Source of the DNA: S015-6 sp964479535
GTDB taxonomy: Bacteria; Desulfobacterota; DSWW01
Assembly (NCBI GenBank): GCA_964479535.1
Contig: CAYZMM010000006.1
Location: 100,738-164,737 of the forward strand
Reading direction: 5' to 3'
DNA: 64,000 nt
Position numbers and translations under genes: made by a program
Shown here: positions 1-8,623 of the stretch, in pieces
Layout: each line of letters begins with the position of its first letter
How positions within the stretch are numbered: position 1 is the first letter of the stretch
The notes under the pieces: model-generated
The model's input: only the letters and a program-made list of their open reading frames with translations
Told to the model about the DNA's origin: nothing
Database searches by the model: none

Positions 1-165
1 CCCATCGGTGCTACGGGGCTCATACGGTGTGCGGAGGCGGCTATGCAGGTCATGGGCAAGGCGGAACCACGCCAGGTGCCGGACGTTAACTTTGCTGTTA
101 GCACCGGTTTCGGAGGCTGTTGGTGGACCGATATGCTCCTTCACGGGAAGAAGAAACCCAATTGA
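1..165 (+). CDS. Thiolase family protein, C-terminal end (partial)
   Basis: Frame 1 is open from the window edge to a TGA at 163-165 and gives about 54 residues. They begin with the PIGATG segment that follows the catalytic His in thiolases and contain a late STGFGG stretch, the usual position of the last active-site loop. It would condense or cleave beta-ketoacyl-CoA. The stop lies 11 bases before the DUF35 gene, the usual pairing for SCP2-type thiolases; BbsB/BbsA of anaerobic toluene degradation is one known example, but this fragment cannot decide the substrate. The rest of the gene lies outside the window. Confidence 0.85.
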   Translation, partial: PIGATGLIRCAEAAMQVMGKAEPRQVPDVNFAVSTGFGGCWWTDMLLHGKKKPN

Positions 166-176
166 GAGGTGGAATC

Positions 177-641
177 ATGGCTGAAAAGGAACAACTGATC
201 GTTGAATCCGGTGAAGTGCCGCAGCCATTCAAATATGCGGTGGGGATGCATGGGAGCAGGTTTTTTGTAGAAACTCGTGACAACAAGCGACTTATGGGCG
301 TGAAGTGCCCAAAATGTGGCAAAGTCTACGTCCCGCCGCGCGGGGTGTGCGGCCCGTGTTTTGTCGAAATGGATGAATGGGTAGAAGTAGGCCCGCTGGG
401 AACGATCGGCACGTATACCATTCTGCGCTTCCCCTTCATTGATCCGGAGACAGGGCATCAGAAACCAATCCCCTATGGGTACGGGTTCATCAAGCTCGAC
501 GGCGCCGACACCCTGCTTCAGCACTATATCAACATTGAGGACGAGAGCAAGGTCAAGGTCGGCGCCCGGGTCGAACCGGTGTTTGCAGAAGAACGAAAGG
601 GAAGCCCGCGGGATATTGAATATTTCAGAGTCATTGATTGA
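177..641 (+). CDS. DUF35 zinc-ribbon/OB-fold thiolase partner
   Basis: A 154-residue protein. An N-terminal helical part is followed by a rubredoxin-like zinc ribbon (CPKCG then CGPC, about residues 42-62) and an OB-fold with the family GTIGTYTI strand. Such proteins bind thiolases or thiolase-like enzymes and often gate acyl-CoA access. The ATG at 177 is preferred over an upstream in-frame start at 120 because GAGAGGTGGA precedes it and it starts 11 bases after the thiolase stop. A two-subunit acyl-CoA enzyme like BbsAB is a reasonable reading; the pathway is not shown by this window. Confidence 0.88.
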   Translation: MAEKEQLIVESGEVPQPFKYAVGMHGSRFFVETRDNKRLMGVKCPKCGKVYVPPRGVCGPCFVEMDEWVEVGPLGTIGTYTILRFPFIDPETGHQKPIPYGYGFIKLDGADTLLQHYINIEDESKVKVGARVEPVFAEERKGSPRDIEYFRVID

Positions 642-1363
642 TCCATGGACGAACCTCAGGCATGGGCCGGTACCCCCAGCAGCAAGGGAACACGGAGTAG
701 GCCGGTGAGTACCTGATCAGGGCCCTGGAGATGTTCGAGAGACTCGTCACGTTGATCGAGCCAGACAACGTGAGAAAGGAGTTGGCGGAACTCCCACAAT
801 GAGCACTGACGCGTTGGGACCTTCAAAAATCCCTAAACGCAATATGTAGACGGCCTTTCCGGGTGGCGAGAACTCAAGATAACATCAAAAGAAGAAGCGG
901 ATTGTCCCTTCATCTACATTCATATTTCGCTTGAGTAATTGTCGCCTCCCGAGCGCTTTTTCGGATTCAGGGTATTTGGTCATTCGGTTGAAGTCAAAAA
1001 ATACCAATATTTCAAATGGTTACAAGTCGCCTGGGTCTCGGATGATCTCAGTAGGATGCACACTGTGCATTCGAATCTAACGAGTTGCCTTGCGTCTTCA
1101 TATAACACGTGTAGGGTTGATTAGGTGCCAGGGTTTGTCTTTTCATATTTGCTCTCAGCACCCCTTGCCCAATTCGTGGGGAACTTGGCAATGACGACGT
1201 CAGTACCTGCGGTGAGTGGGGTAGGAACACTCGATATCATTCAAAGATGAATCAGATGTTGCGTTCACCAACAAGACAATAATCTGCGCTGATGAATGAC
1301 TGCGAGTCGAATCTCTGCGGCATTTGTCAGCGCCCATGTCACGCCAAGATCAGTTTCGACACT
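642..1363. other. Non-coding stretch with a possible gene fragment
   Basis: No convincing gene. One short open stretch on the plus strand (701-802, ending in TGA) encodes a helical peptide containing YLIRALEMFERLV and ending LAELPQ; it lacks a start and may be the tail of a deleted gene. Base composition becomes more AT-rich from about 830. This may be the junction between the metabolic genes on the left and the mobile element on the right, but I see no att-like repeat here. Confidence 0.4.
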
Positions 1364-3199
1364 TCATTCGTCGTGCATCTCGTGTTCGGGCTGATGCAAT
1401 TGTATTCCCCCGCCTTCTGGGACCTGGCTATCGTCGGTGGCCGGTATGGCGGGTTCTGCCGGTATCGACGGTTGGCTGGTCGTGGACTGCTCGAGAGTGA
1501 GCCCGCTCCTCAATTCGAAGGCGCTCGCGAGTTGGGCACCGTCGCTCTCGGTCTCCGTCAGGTATAGCCTCTTGCAGCCGATGTCGGCCCTGGCCACGGC
1601 CTGGTGACCCGTGAGGAAGACATAGGCCTGCCTGGGCGGCAGGTTCTGGATCTGCGAGGGGAGCACGAGCGGCTCGGTCACGGTGCGCTTTGCGAAAGAA
1701 ACGCCGTCCTTGAAATCTTCGACACCTGCGGAAGTGGTCTTCTCCGGCTGCCAGTACTGGGTCTCCCCGAAATGTTCCGAGAGTTGCCGCGTGGTGACCG
1801 TGTCCCGGGTCCTCAGGACGATCAGGTTGTTCAGGTTCCCGAGAATGCTCTGCCGTTCTTCTCTGCCGTAGATTTTGTCGATCTGGCCGAACTCCTGCAC
1901 CCCGATGGAGACCGCCGCGCCCTTGCTCCTGCCGAGCCTGAGGATCTGGACCACGGCGGGCAGGTTGTTCAAGGCGCCGAACTCGTCCAGCACGAGAAAG
2001 AGCTTTCGGTGGGAGTCGTCGCTCATGGAGACGAGCTTGGAGGCGAACATGTCCATGAATAGGGAGAGGGAAGGCCGCAGAGTGTCCTCGAACCTGGGGT
2101 TGTTCATGAGGAAGATGAACCCCGGTCGGTCGTGGCCGGCTTCCAGCCATTCCGAGATGGAGAAATCCCCGTCGGGGAGGTACTGCAGGGCGTTGATGTA
2201 GAGCATGAAGACGCTGTTGTAGGACTGGGCCATCTTGGAGCCCGGGTCGGTCAGGTGATGGCTCCCCTGGGCGCCGTATGAGGTGGTCTTGAGCCAGGAG
2301 AGTTTCTCGGGGATCGGTGCGATACAGATGTTCCAGAGTTCCTGGTTGGAGGTGCGGCCGCTAACGTGAGCGTAGTGGAGGAGCCCGATCAGGATGTGCC
2401 GGGCGCCGTTCTCCCAGTTCGGATCCCTGATGTTTCGGTCCACGGGGATCAGCCTGTGTGCAACACGTTCGATATCGGTAATGTCGGTTATGTCGTTGAA
2501 GATGGTCCACCGGAGCGAGCGGCTGTCCAGAGGGTTGTATATGAGGTTCCTTCCCGGCAGCGCACCTTCGTAGTCGTAGAACCTTGCCGTGAACTCCCCC
2601 TTGGCGCAGTGGATGATGCCCTTTTCCCGCTGCTCCATGAGTGCGGCGATGAGGGGCGCGAAGTAGGAGTAGGTCTTGCCGCTGCCGGTGGCGCCCACTA
2701 CGCCGAAGTGAAAGGTGTCCAGGCCTCTGGGAATGAGGATCTGGCCGAGCTCGAGGCGTATCGGCTCTCCGGAGGCGCGGATTTTCCGGTTCAGCTCGCT
2801 CACCGGGACGAGCTTCGCCCCCCGGATGTACTCTGTGGTGGAGTGCTCTTCGGCTTTCCTGCGGAAATACCGCAGGCAGACCGGGTAGACGGCTAGCGGG
2901 AAGAAGATGAGGATCAGGGGATAGTACCAGAGTTCACGGCTGGCCGCAGTGAGTTGGAGTTTCAAGTAGCCGAGGTACTCTTGGCCGCTCACGATGCCGT
3001 TGAAATACTGGCTGGACGCATCCCAGAGGTTTCGGAGCACGAGCACGATCGCCGCCGCGTCCCTTTGGCTGGCGAGGATCAGGCTGGCAACGAGAAGGAG
3101 GGTGACGAGGGCGAGGAGCTTCACGATGTTCTCGTGCATCTTGAGTTCCATCCGTATGGCGTTCCACCATGTTTCGTGGCCGATATAGGTCTCGTCCAT
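1364..3199 (-). CDS. Type IV coupling protein (VirD4/TraD-like ATPase)
   Basis: A 611-residue inner-membrane ATPase that would dock the relaxosome to a conjugation channel and pump DNA. Two hydrophobic N-terminal segments (about residues 25-45 and 90-112) are followed by Walker A GATGSGKT (about 170), Walker B LFLVLDEFGAL (about 400) and the adjacent QILRLGRSKG/GVQEFGQI region typical of TraD/TrwB. A proline-rich acidic tail follows. GGAAGG precedes the ATG at 3199. It is the last gene of a minus-strand set with the accessory protein and relaxase. No VirB/Tra channel genes are nearby, so transfer would need a helper apparatus. Confidence 0.9.
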   Translation of the reverse strand: MDETYIGHETWWNAIRMELKMHENIVKLLALVTLLLVASLILASQRDAAAIVLVLRNLWDASSQYFNGIVSGQEYLGYLKLQLTAASRELWYYPLILIFFPLAVYPVCLRYFRRKAEEHSTTEYIRGAKLVPVSELNRKIRASGEPIRLELGQILIPRGLDTFHFGVVGATGSGKTYSYFAPLIAALMEQREKGIIHCAKGEFTARFYDYEGALPGRNLIYNPLDSRSLRWTIFNDITDITDIERVAHRLIPVDRNIRDPNWENGARHILIGLLHYAHVSGRTSNQELWNICIAPIPEKLSWLKTTSYGAQGSHHLTDPGSKMAQSYNSVFMLYINALQYLPDGDFSISEWLEAGHDRPGFIFLMNNPRFEDTLRPSLSLFMDMFASKLVSMSDDSHRKLFLVLDEFGALNNLPAVVQILRLGRSKGAAVSIGVQEFGQIDKIYGREERQSILGNLNNLIVLRTRDTVTTRQLSEHFGETQYWQPEKTTSAGVEDFKDGVSFAKRTVTEPLVLPSQIQNLPPRQAYVFLTGHQAVARADIGCKRLYLTETESDGAQLASAFELRSGLTLEQSTTSQPSIPAEPAIPATDDSQVPEGGGIQLHQPEHEMHDE

Positions 3200-3276
3200 G
3201 GGGTTCCTTCCTTTCCGGTCTCTTTTGAATGGTTTCGTGGGTTGGCTTCGAGCTGCTTCTCATGTTCCGGGGCTTT

Positions 3277-4611
3277 CTATTCGGCTCGGGCCCTGCTTTG
3301 CTCCTCGGGTGTGGGAAGCCGGTGCCTAGCGTAGAACTCGTTCGTTTCGGTCCGCTCCTTCTCGGTCATGTGTGGGTAGAGGGTGTCCACCACGTACTGG
3401 TTGATCCTTTCCGCGTTGGCGCGCCAGGTGTCGGCGCTTGTCTCCAACCGGCTGTTCTGCCAGGCGAGCCACCCGAAGGCTGGCAGACCGATCAGGGCTG
3501 CGGCCGCGACCGCGGCGAGGAAGGTCCGGAGCCCGACCCTGAAGTTCTCCGCTTGCAGCTTTTCGGCGACGCGCAACGCGGCGGTGGAAACCTTGGTGAG
3601 TGTCTCGGTGGATTCCGTGGCGTGCTTTCGGAAGGAGGTCAGGATCTCGTCGGAGCTCTTCTGGAGCTGCCCTGGGATTTGGTCGAGGGTCTCGACGCGA
3701 CGGTGGAGTTCCTGGGCGTGGCGCTCGCTTGCCCGCTCCAGGAGGTTTGCGGCGTGCTCTTGGGCGGCGTGGAAACCGGTGGTGAGACCCGTCACGCTTT
3801 CACTGACTCTCTGCCGGGCATCTTCCAGGGTGTCGACGTTCTCCCGCATGCACTTGCGGAAGTTCTCGTGTAGCCAGTCGAGGGTGTCATTGGCCTGGAT
3901 GTACAGGCAGGAGATGAATCTTCTCACCTGGTCGAGTTCGGAGACGAAGATCTGCCTCACCTCTCCCAAGTTCTCCGCGACTTCGGGGGAGATGCCGGAG
4001 GGCCGATTCGTCGTGGTCGTGGATGCGGGATTGTCGTCCGTAGGCGGGGGAGGGAAGGGGAGCAGTCCGAAAAAGTCGACGGGCTCTCTTTCGTTCGGTC
4101 CAGGATCCTGTGCGGGGGTTTTAGCTGAGACGTCTAGAGTGGCAGACTCGGGCTCTGCGCCGGCAGCTTGGGGAGGCGGCAGGTCTGGCGTGTTCTTCGA
4201 GTCCATCTCTTGCTGAGTCGCAAGGGACTGTGGTTCGCCCGGTGTTCCGGCATTCTCTTCTGTCACAGAGTGTCTCCCTGGTGGGGCAGGGGAGGCCGCT
4301 TCGCGTGAGGGGTCGTCTGCCGTCTGCTGCGTTTGGGTTTCCACCGAGAAGAGATCTTCGTTTTCTGGCGGGTGTAGTGAGGCAGCATGAGCTTGCGGGG
4401 TAGTTTCAGTGACATCCGTGCCTGTCGCTTCAGAGTCGCACGGCACAACGGGTGAGGTTGAATGGTTCTCGCAATAGTCCAGGGCGGCCCATTTCAGGAA
4501 CGCCCCAGGTGTGGTCGGGCTGTCCGGGCTCGCGGTCTTCATGGCATCGAGCAACTTCGAGAACTCCTCGGGTTGAAGTTTGATGTTGATGCTGGTCCTT
4601 CGTTTGGTCAT
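3277..4611 (-). CDS. Mobilisation accessory protein with coiled coil and one membrane segment
   Basis: A 444-residue protein lying between the relaxase and coupling-protein genes. The first 45 residues (KRRTSINIKLQPEEFSKLL) look like a small DNA-binding fold. A long Pro/Thr/Glu-rich linker follows, then helical coiled coil (about 210-340), and a single hydrophobic segment near residue 365 leads into a charged tail. I do not recognise a named family; position and layout suggest a relaxosome component that bridges DNA and membrane. The ATG at 4611 has GGGGGAAGGTG upstream and is preferred over an in-frame start eight codons earlier. Confidence 0.6.
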   Translation of the reverse strand: MTKRRTSINIKLQPEEFSKLLDAMKTASPDSPTTPGAFLKWAALDYCENHSTSPVVPCDSEATGTDVTETTPQAHAASLHPPENEDLFSVETQTQQTADDPSREAASPAPPGRHSVTEENAGTPGEPQSLATQQEMDSKNTPDLPPPQAAGAEPESATLDVSAKTPAQDPGPNEREPVDFFGLLPFPPPPTDDNPASTTTTNRPSGISPEVAENLGEVRQIFVSELDQVRRFISCLYIQANDTLDWLHENFRKCMRENVDTLEDARQRVSESVTGLTTGFHAAQEHAANLLERASERHAQELHRRVETLDQIPGQLQKSSDEILTSFRKHATESTETLTKVSTAALRVAEKLQAENFRVGLRTFLAAVAAAALIGLPAFGWLAWQNSRLETSADTWRANAERINQYVVDTLYPHMTEKERTETNEFYARHRLPTPEEQSRARAE

Positions 4612-4645
4612 CGCACCTTCCCCCTCGGGTGGCATCTATCACGCA

Positions 4646-5884
4646 TCAAATCTCGAGTTGCAGTTTCCGGTCACCCTGGCCGTCGTGTGTCTGGGAGTGA
4701 GCCGGTGCATCTATCGCCGTTTTGTCGTGTCCGCCGGTGTGAGGGGTCTTCGCCCTGGAGACGTCGAGGGATTCGATCCCGTACAAGCCGGTGCCGAGCT
4801 TGAGGGCGGCAAGGAGGACCTGTTCCTGGGTCGGCACGTGGTCCGTTCCGGCCTGGAGCGATGCTGTGGCCCTGGCCAGAAGCTCTTCGGGCGTGTCGGC
4901 TCTGTCGTCAGGGAAGACATCCTCCGAGGATCCTCTTTCCGGGGACATGGCCAGACGCGGGAGCATCTCGAGAGGAGTACCCAAGTGCTCTGCAGTTGCC
5001 CCCCACATGGCAATCAATTCTTCTCTGGTGACATCGTGCTCCTTCCAGAGGCGCGTGTTGAGAGTGGCCCGGTCATAGATCTTGAGGCTGAGCGTGTCAG
5101 GGTGGGTTTTTTGATAATCCTTCGCTAGTCGTTCGATTTCGGCACGCCTCTTTGAGAAGGCCCGGATCAGGGAGTCCAACACACCGGCTAGTTCCCACAA
5201 GCCGTTTTCCAGGTCTGTAACGCGTATGTGGTAGCCGGCCAGAGCGAGATCCCGGGCGAGTTCGTTCTGGTAGATCTGTCCGAGAAGAAGGCGGTGTCTG
5301 TAGAACGGGTTGGATAGAATTGCGGTTGTACCGCGGCCGGTGGTGATTTGCTTGCCGCGGTGGAGTGCCCTCCACTGACCGTCTTCAGGCCTGCGTGTGA
5401 TGTTGAGGACGAAGGCGTGGGTGTGGAGCTGGGGGTCGAGGGCCCTGGAGGTCATGTGCATGAAGAGCGCGGCCGCAATGTTACCGGTATTTACCACGAC
5501 CTGCTTGCCCCCGGCCATGGTCCGGGCCTGCGCGTATCGGTCCTCGGCAAAGGCCAGGGCTTTCTTCACCGCGCCCGAGTGTGCGTCCATGACCCTGCCG
5601 CTGCAGAGGCTCAGGACGCTGGCGGACTTGGGTGCCGAAAAGGCGAGATCGAAGCCCGCAATCCGGGTGCGGTTTGGCCCTCCTGCGCGGACGAGGCGAT
5701 TGCCTCCTGGGTCCGATCCGGCCAGGAGGTGCTGAAAGGCCTCGCCGTCGACTCGGCCGGCCAGGCCCAGGGCCCGAGCCGCCTTGCCGAACCAGACAGC
5801 GTTTCCATCCCGGAAATAGGGGTCGTCCCGAAGGAGGTACTCTTGAGCCGCTTGGGGGGTTTTCGGGGAGCTGATACTCAGCAT
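4646..5884 (-). CDS. MobF-family relaxase (TrwC/TraI-type), relaxase domain only
   Basis: A 412-residue protein expected to nick oriT and stay attached to the transferred strand. MobF hallmarks: an N-terminal Tyr (EYLL, about residue 16), the GFDLAFSAPKSASVL strand-helix, and the three-His metal site (H143, H154, H156 in HMTSRALDPQLHTHAFVLN). The start at 5884 (MLSISS) matches the family N-terminus; an 82-residue in-frame extension upstream would run through the repeat array and is rejected. Typical TraI/TrwC proteins carry a C-terminal helicase; this one ends soon after the relaxase domain and no separate helicase lies beside it. Confidence 0.88.
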   Translation of the reverse strand: MLSISSPKTPQAAQEYLLRDDPYFRDGNAVWFGKAARALGLAGRVDGEAFQHLLAGSDPGGNRLVRAGGPNRTRIAGFDLAFSAPKSASVLSLCSGRVMDAHSGAVKKALAFAEDRYAQARTMAGGKQVVVNTGNIAAALFMHMTSRALDPQLHTHAFVLNITRRPEDGQWRALHRGKQITTGRGTTAILSNPFYRHRLLLGQIYQNELARDLALAGYHIRVTDLENGLWELAGVLDSLIRAFSKRRAEIERLAKDYQKTHPDTLSLKIYDRATLNTRLWKEHDVTREELIAMWGATAEHLGTPLEMLPRLAMSPERGSSEDVFPDDRADTPEELLARATASLQAGTDHVPTQEQVLLAALKLGTGLYGIESLDVSRAKTPHTGGHDKTAIDAPAHSQTHDGQGDRKLQLEI

Positions 5885-5949
5885 ACAATCAAGTCCGTTT
5901 CGAAGGGCAGGGTTGTCATCGTTGTTTCGAGTCCCAGGGGCAACAAGAG

Positions 5950-6095
5950 GGGTGGACAAGGCAGGTGGACAGAGGTGGGCAACCCCGGTGGACACATCAA
6001 AGACTCGTTTAGCATAGTGTGTATCCCTTGCTGCGGACGGGTGGACAGAAAGGTGGACAAAACGATGGACACGAGGTGGACAAGGCCGGTGGAGA
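5950..6095. repeat. Iteron-like array of GGTGGACA boxes upstream of the relaxase
   Basis: Nine copies of GGTGGACA, six or seven exact and the rest one base off, start at 5951, 5964, 5974, 5987, 6040, 6052, 6064, 6075 and 6088. They form clusters of four and five, with 10-13 bp spacing inside clusters, close to one helical turn. The array fills the gap between the relaxase start and the peptidase stop. That is the position and geometry of an oriT or replication/relaxosome protein-binding site; the binding protein is unknown. Confidence 0.75.
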
Positions 6096-6107
6096 GGGTT
6101 GGATGCA

Positions 6108-6791
6108 TCACGGATTCGCCTCCTCGCCAAGGTCCCCTGCTAGCAAATACGGCTTTGGGTCGATACGCCGTCCGTCCTGGAGGACCTCGTAGTGGAGGTG
6201 GGCACCCGTTGCCCGGCCTGTGTCTCCCACCGTGCCGATCACGGCCCCTTTGCATACCGGGTCGCCCCGCCGGACGAGAATCCGGTCCAGGTGCGCATAA
6301 CGGGTCGCGAGTCCCCCCGGATGAGCCAGCATGATTGACTTCCCGTAGTCACCTTCCCAGCCCGCCCGGATCACGTCCCCGTCGGCGGTCGCCCATACCG
6401 GGGTGCCGGGGGCAGCGGCTATGTCTATCCCCTTATGGAACCTCGGGAAGCCGTAGAAGGGGTCGAGTCGCAGGCCGAACCTGGAACTCACGGTGCCTGA
6501 GACCGGAAGGCCTGTCGGGAGAGCGGTCGGACGGTCCAAATCAAGGGAGGACAAGGTCGTGCGGGCCACCGCAGAGGACCGCTCCGCCGCAAGCCGGATT
6601 TCCCGGAGCGAGGCGAGAATCCTGGAGAGCCTGTCGGCATCCATGGCCTCATAGGTGCCCGGTGATATCGTGATCTCGGGTGCGTGACGGATGCGAGAGA
6701 ACAGCGGAACGGGCAAGATGAGGAAGGCGATCAGGAAAAGCCCCTTCCCATTCCATGTGGCGGGCCAATAAGGAAGAATTGGCCGTTTCAT
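6108..6791 (-). CDS. M23-family metallopeptidase, membrane-anchored
   Basis: A 227-residue protein with one hydrophobic segment (about residues 15-33), a helical linker and a lysostaphin-type M23 domain (about 100-215). Zinc motif HKGIDIA, the RYAH loop and HLHYEV are all present, so it is probably an active DD- or cross-bridge endopeptidase in the periplasm. Such enzymes open peptidoglycan for transfer machinery or act in envelope growth. It lies upstream of the relaxase across the repeat array, consistent with a conjugation-associated role. No strong Shine-Dalgarno is seen before the ATG at 6791. Confidence 0.85.
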   Translation of the reverse strand: MKRPILPYWPATWNGKGLFLIAFLILPVPLFSRIRHAPEITISPGTYEAMDADRLSRILASLREIRLAAERSSAVARTTLSSLDLDRPTALPTGLPVSGTVSSRFGLRLDPFYGFPRFHKGIDIAAAPGTPVWATADGDVIRAGWEGDYGKSIMLAHPGGLATRYAHLDRILVRRGDPVCKGAVIGTVGDTGRATGAHLHYEVLQDGRRIDPKPYLLAGDLGEEANP

Positions 6792-6987
6792 AGGGCTTAT
6801 CTACGTGCAAAAGGTATGCCTCGAGGGACCGATTTCGTCCTGACGTCCGAATTACATCCCTACACACCCTCTCAGTCCCCCCCGGTCTCTCCCCAGGGGA
6901 TAGCCCTCCCCGGCAACAAGCGGCCGCGGCCATGCGGCAGGCCCCCCGGCGCCGGTCCGCCGGGAGGCCCTGATCGCCCGTCGGGTC

Positions 6988-7380
6988 CTAGAAGGGGATG
7001 TCGTCGTCCTTGACCGGGGGCGGCTCGTTCGTGGGCCCGGGGGCACCCTTACCGTTACCCCCGAGGAACTGCACCGAGCCGGCGATGATCTCCGTGACGG
7101 ACCGCTTGTCGCCGTCCTTCTCCCAGGCACGGGTCTGCAGTCTCCCCTCGATGTACACCGTGCGGCCCTTGGCCAAATGCTGGCCGCAGATCTCCGCCAG
7201 CTTGCCGAATGCCACGACGCGGTGCCACTCGGTCCGCTCGGCCTTTTCCCCCTCGGCCGTGTTCCATCGCTCGTTGGTGGCCACGGACAGGGTGGCGACC
7301 GCAGTGCCGCTCTGCGTGTACCGGACGTCCGGGTCTCTGCCAAGGTTGCCGATCAGCATTGTTTTGTTCAGGCTCGCCAT
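6988..7380 (-). CDS. ssb: Single-stranded DNA-binding protein
   Basis: A 130-residue SSB with the OB-fold core (LNKTMLIGNLGRDPDVRYT, EWHRVVAFGKLAE, GRTVYIEGRL) and the acidic DDDIPF tail that recruits repair and replication proteins. The start at 7380 (MASLNK) has AAAGGAG seven bases upstream; a longer in-frame reading would add 28 residues that do not fit the family. It sits with a RadC-like gene, a pairing common on conjugative and mobilisable elements, where plasmid-type SSB protects the incoming strand. Confidence 0.95.
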   Translation of the reverse strand: MASLNKTMLIGNLGRDPDVRYTQSGTAVATLSVATNERWNTAEGEKAERTEWHRVVAFGKLAEICGQHLAKGRTVYIEGRLQTRAWEKDGDKRSVTEIIAGSVQFLGGNGKGAPGPTNEPPPVKDDDIPF

Positions 7381-7415
7381 GTCGGACTCCTTTCCTCTTG
7401 GGAAGTTGTGTAGGA

Positions 7416-7457
7416 GGTCAAGATCGCTTGACCTTTCACTTGAAGAGAAGGTCAAGC
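7416..7457. promoter_or_regulatory. Palindrome GGTCAAG-ATCG-CTTGACC plus a third half-site
   Basis: A perfect 7-bp inverted repeat with a 4-base spacer (7416-7433) lies between the radC-like and ssb genes, followed by a further GGTCAAGC half-site at 7450-7457. It could be an operator or a small hairpin ahead of ssb; no U-tract follows on either strand. Confidence 0.45.
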
Positions 7458-7460
7458 GGT

Positions 7461-7928
7461 TCACGGGTCCGTCTTCACCCCGAGGAGTGAGTTCTCCTGG
7501 AAGCTGAAGAAACTGCCGTCCGGCGCGACCACGATGTGATCCAGGACTTCGATGCCGAGGAGTCTACCCGCCTCAGCCAGTCGATCCGTGAGCTTTCTGT
7601 CCTCCTCGCTGGGATTCGTGTCCCCGCTTGGGTGGAGGTGCCCCAGGATGATCTTTTCAGTGTTTGCCAGGATCGCCGGCTTGAACACCTCGCGAGGGTG
7701 CGTTATGGCTTGATTGAGCGATCCCAGGGATACAAGGTTGACCCCGATGAGCTTGAGCTTCGTGTCGAGGAGTGCGACCGCGAAGCCCTCCCGGTCGTAC
7801 CCGGAAAAGAACCGTGCGAACACCCTGGCAGCGGCATTGGCCCTGCGGATCGCATATTGGGGACCGGCCCGTTCCCGGACCAGCACGACCTTGTACACAG
7901 GCAGGCAGACGCCCTTCTGACCGGACAT
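7461..7928 (-). CDS. RadC-like JAB-domain protein
   Basis: A 155-residue protein with the JAB1/MPN metalloprotease-like core of RadC: a Glu-containing N-terminal strand, HLHPSGDTNPSEED (the HxHPSGxxxPSxxD zinc motif) and the LDHIVV strand. Chromosomal RadC is about 220 residues with an N-terminal helix-hairpin-helix; this short form is the version found on mobile elements and phages, often beside anti-restriction or SSB genes. Its biochemical role is unsettled. The start at 7928 (MSGQKG) follows AAGGAGAAACCCCTT; an upstream extension is GC-rich noise. Confidence 0.88.
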   Translation of the reverse strand: MSGQKGVCLPVYKVVLVRERAGPQYAIRRANAAARVFARFFSGYDREGFAVALLDTKLKLIGVNLVSLGSLNQAITHPREVFKPAILANTEKIILGHLHPSGDTNPSEEDRKLTDRLAEAGRLLGIEVLDHIVVAPDGSFFSFQENSLLGVKTDP

Positions 7929-8294
7929 AAGGGGTTTCTCCTTATGAGGCAATGTCTCATTCAGCGATTTCGAGCACGGAGTTGCGGCGGAAGCTGAAGA
8001 ACCTTCGCGTCGGGGTAACGATTGGGCGCCGGGGGGAAGCCGTTTCTTGCCTCTTCGCCACACCGGAGAGGTTAAGAAACGGCTGGGCAGGTCCCGCGGG
8101 GAGTGGAAGCCGCGGACACCACAGGTGGGCTGTTGACCAGCGGACCCGCAGGTTTGATCCCGTTCTGGATGTCGAGGATTGGGAGGAATGTGATAAGGAT
8201 GGAGTGTTCTAACATTGGCGCTGTTTGCGTCAGATGCCCGGTCAAAGACGGTCGTAACCAAGCTATCTTATTACACTATTTCTATGAGTCTTGC

Positions 8295-8323
8295 TTGACA
8301 CAGCAGTTATACCGTCGTATTGT
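8295..8323 (+). promoter_or_regulatory. Sigma70-type promoter for the defence operon
   Basis: TTGACA (8295-8300), a 17-base spacer and TATTGT (8318-8323), in a locally AT-rich stretch about 300 bp upstream of the res gene and just ahead of a small open reading frame. It is the best promoter-like match upstream of the plus-strand operon. Confidence 0.55.
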
Positions 8324-8353
8324 ATATGAAAATCTCTATGATAAGAGGGTATC

Positions 8354-8479
8354 TTGGCGCCTCGAGATATCCCTGCACCCGACGTCACAACCTTGCCGGG
8401 CTTCCAAGGATCCATCCGGCAAATCTCCTGGTTCACCGAGAACGAAGTTGACGCCTTGACCAAGGCTTTTGAACAGTGA
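8354..8479 (+). CDS. Putative 41-residue protein at the head of the defence operon
   Basis: TTG start with AAGAGGG six bases upstream, encoding 41 residues that begin MAPRDIPAPDVTTLPG and end ALTKAFEQ. It lies between the promoter-like element and res. The ribosome site, codon use and lack of a competing frame make it a plausible leader or small regulator, but it could be the tail of a lost gene. I recognise no family. Confidence 0.35.
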   Translation: MAPRDIPAPDVTTLPGFQGSIRQISWFTENEVDALTKAFEQ

Positions 8480-8623
8480 TACGAGACAGATTCAGAATCC
8501 GCAAGTCCGCCGAACCTGCGGTCGGTACTGGTTCGTCTGCCACGCGCTCCGATTTACGGGGGCCAGGATCGGCGATATGCCCTTGGGGGACGAAATACGG
8601 CGGCATCCGGAGATAAATCGGAG

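Noticed and set aside
8500..8620. Integrase-like peptide ALRFTGARIGD in front of res
   Set aside because: Only about a dozen matching residues, no catalytic context and an interrupted frame; may be chance.
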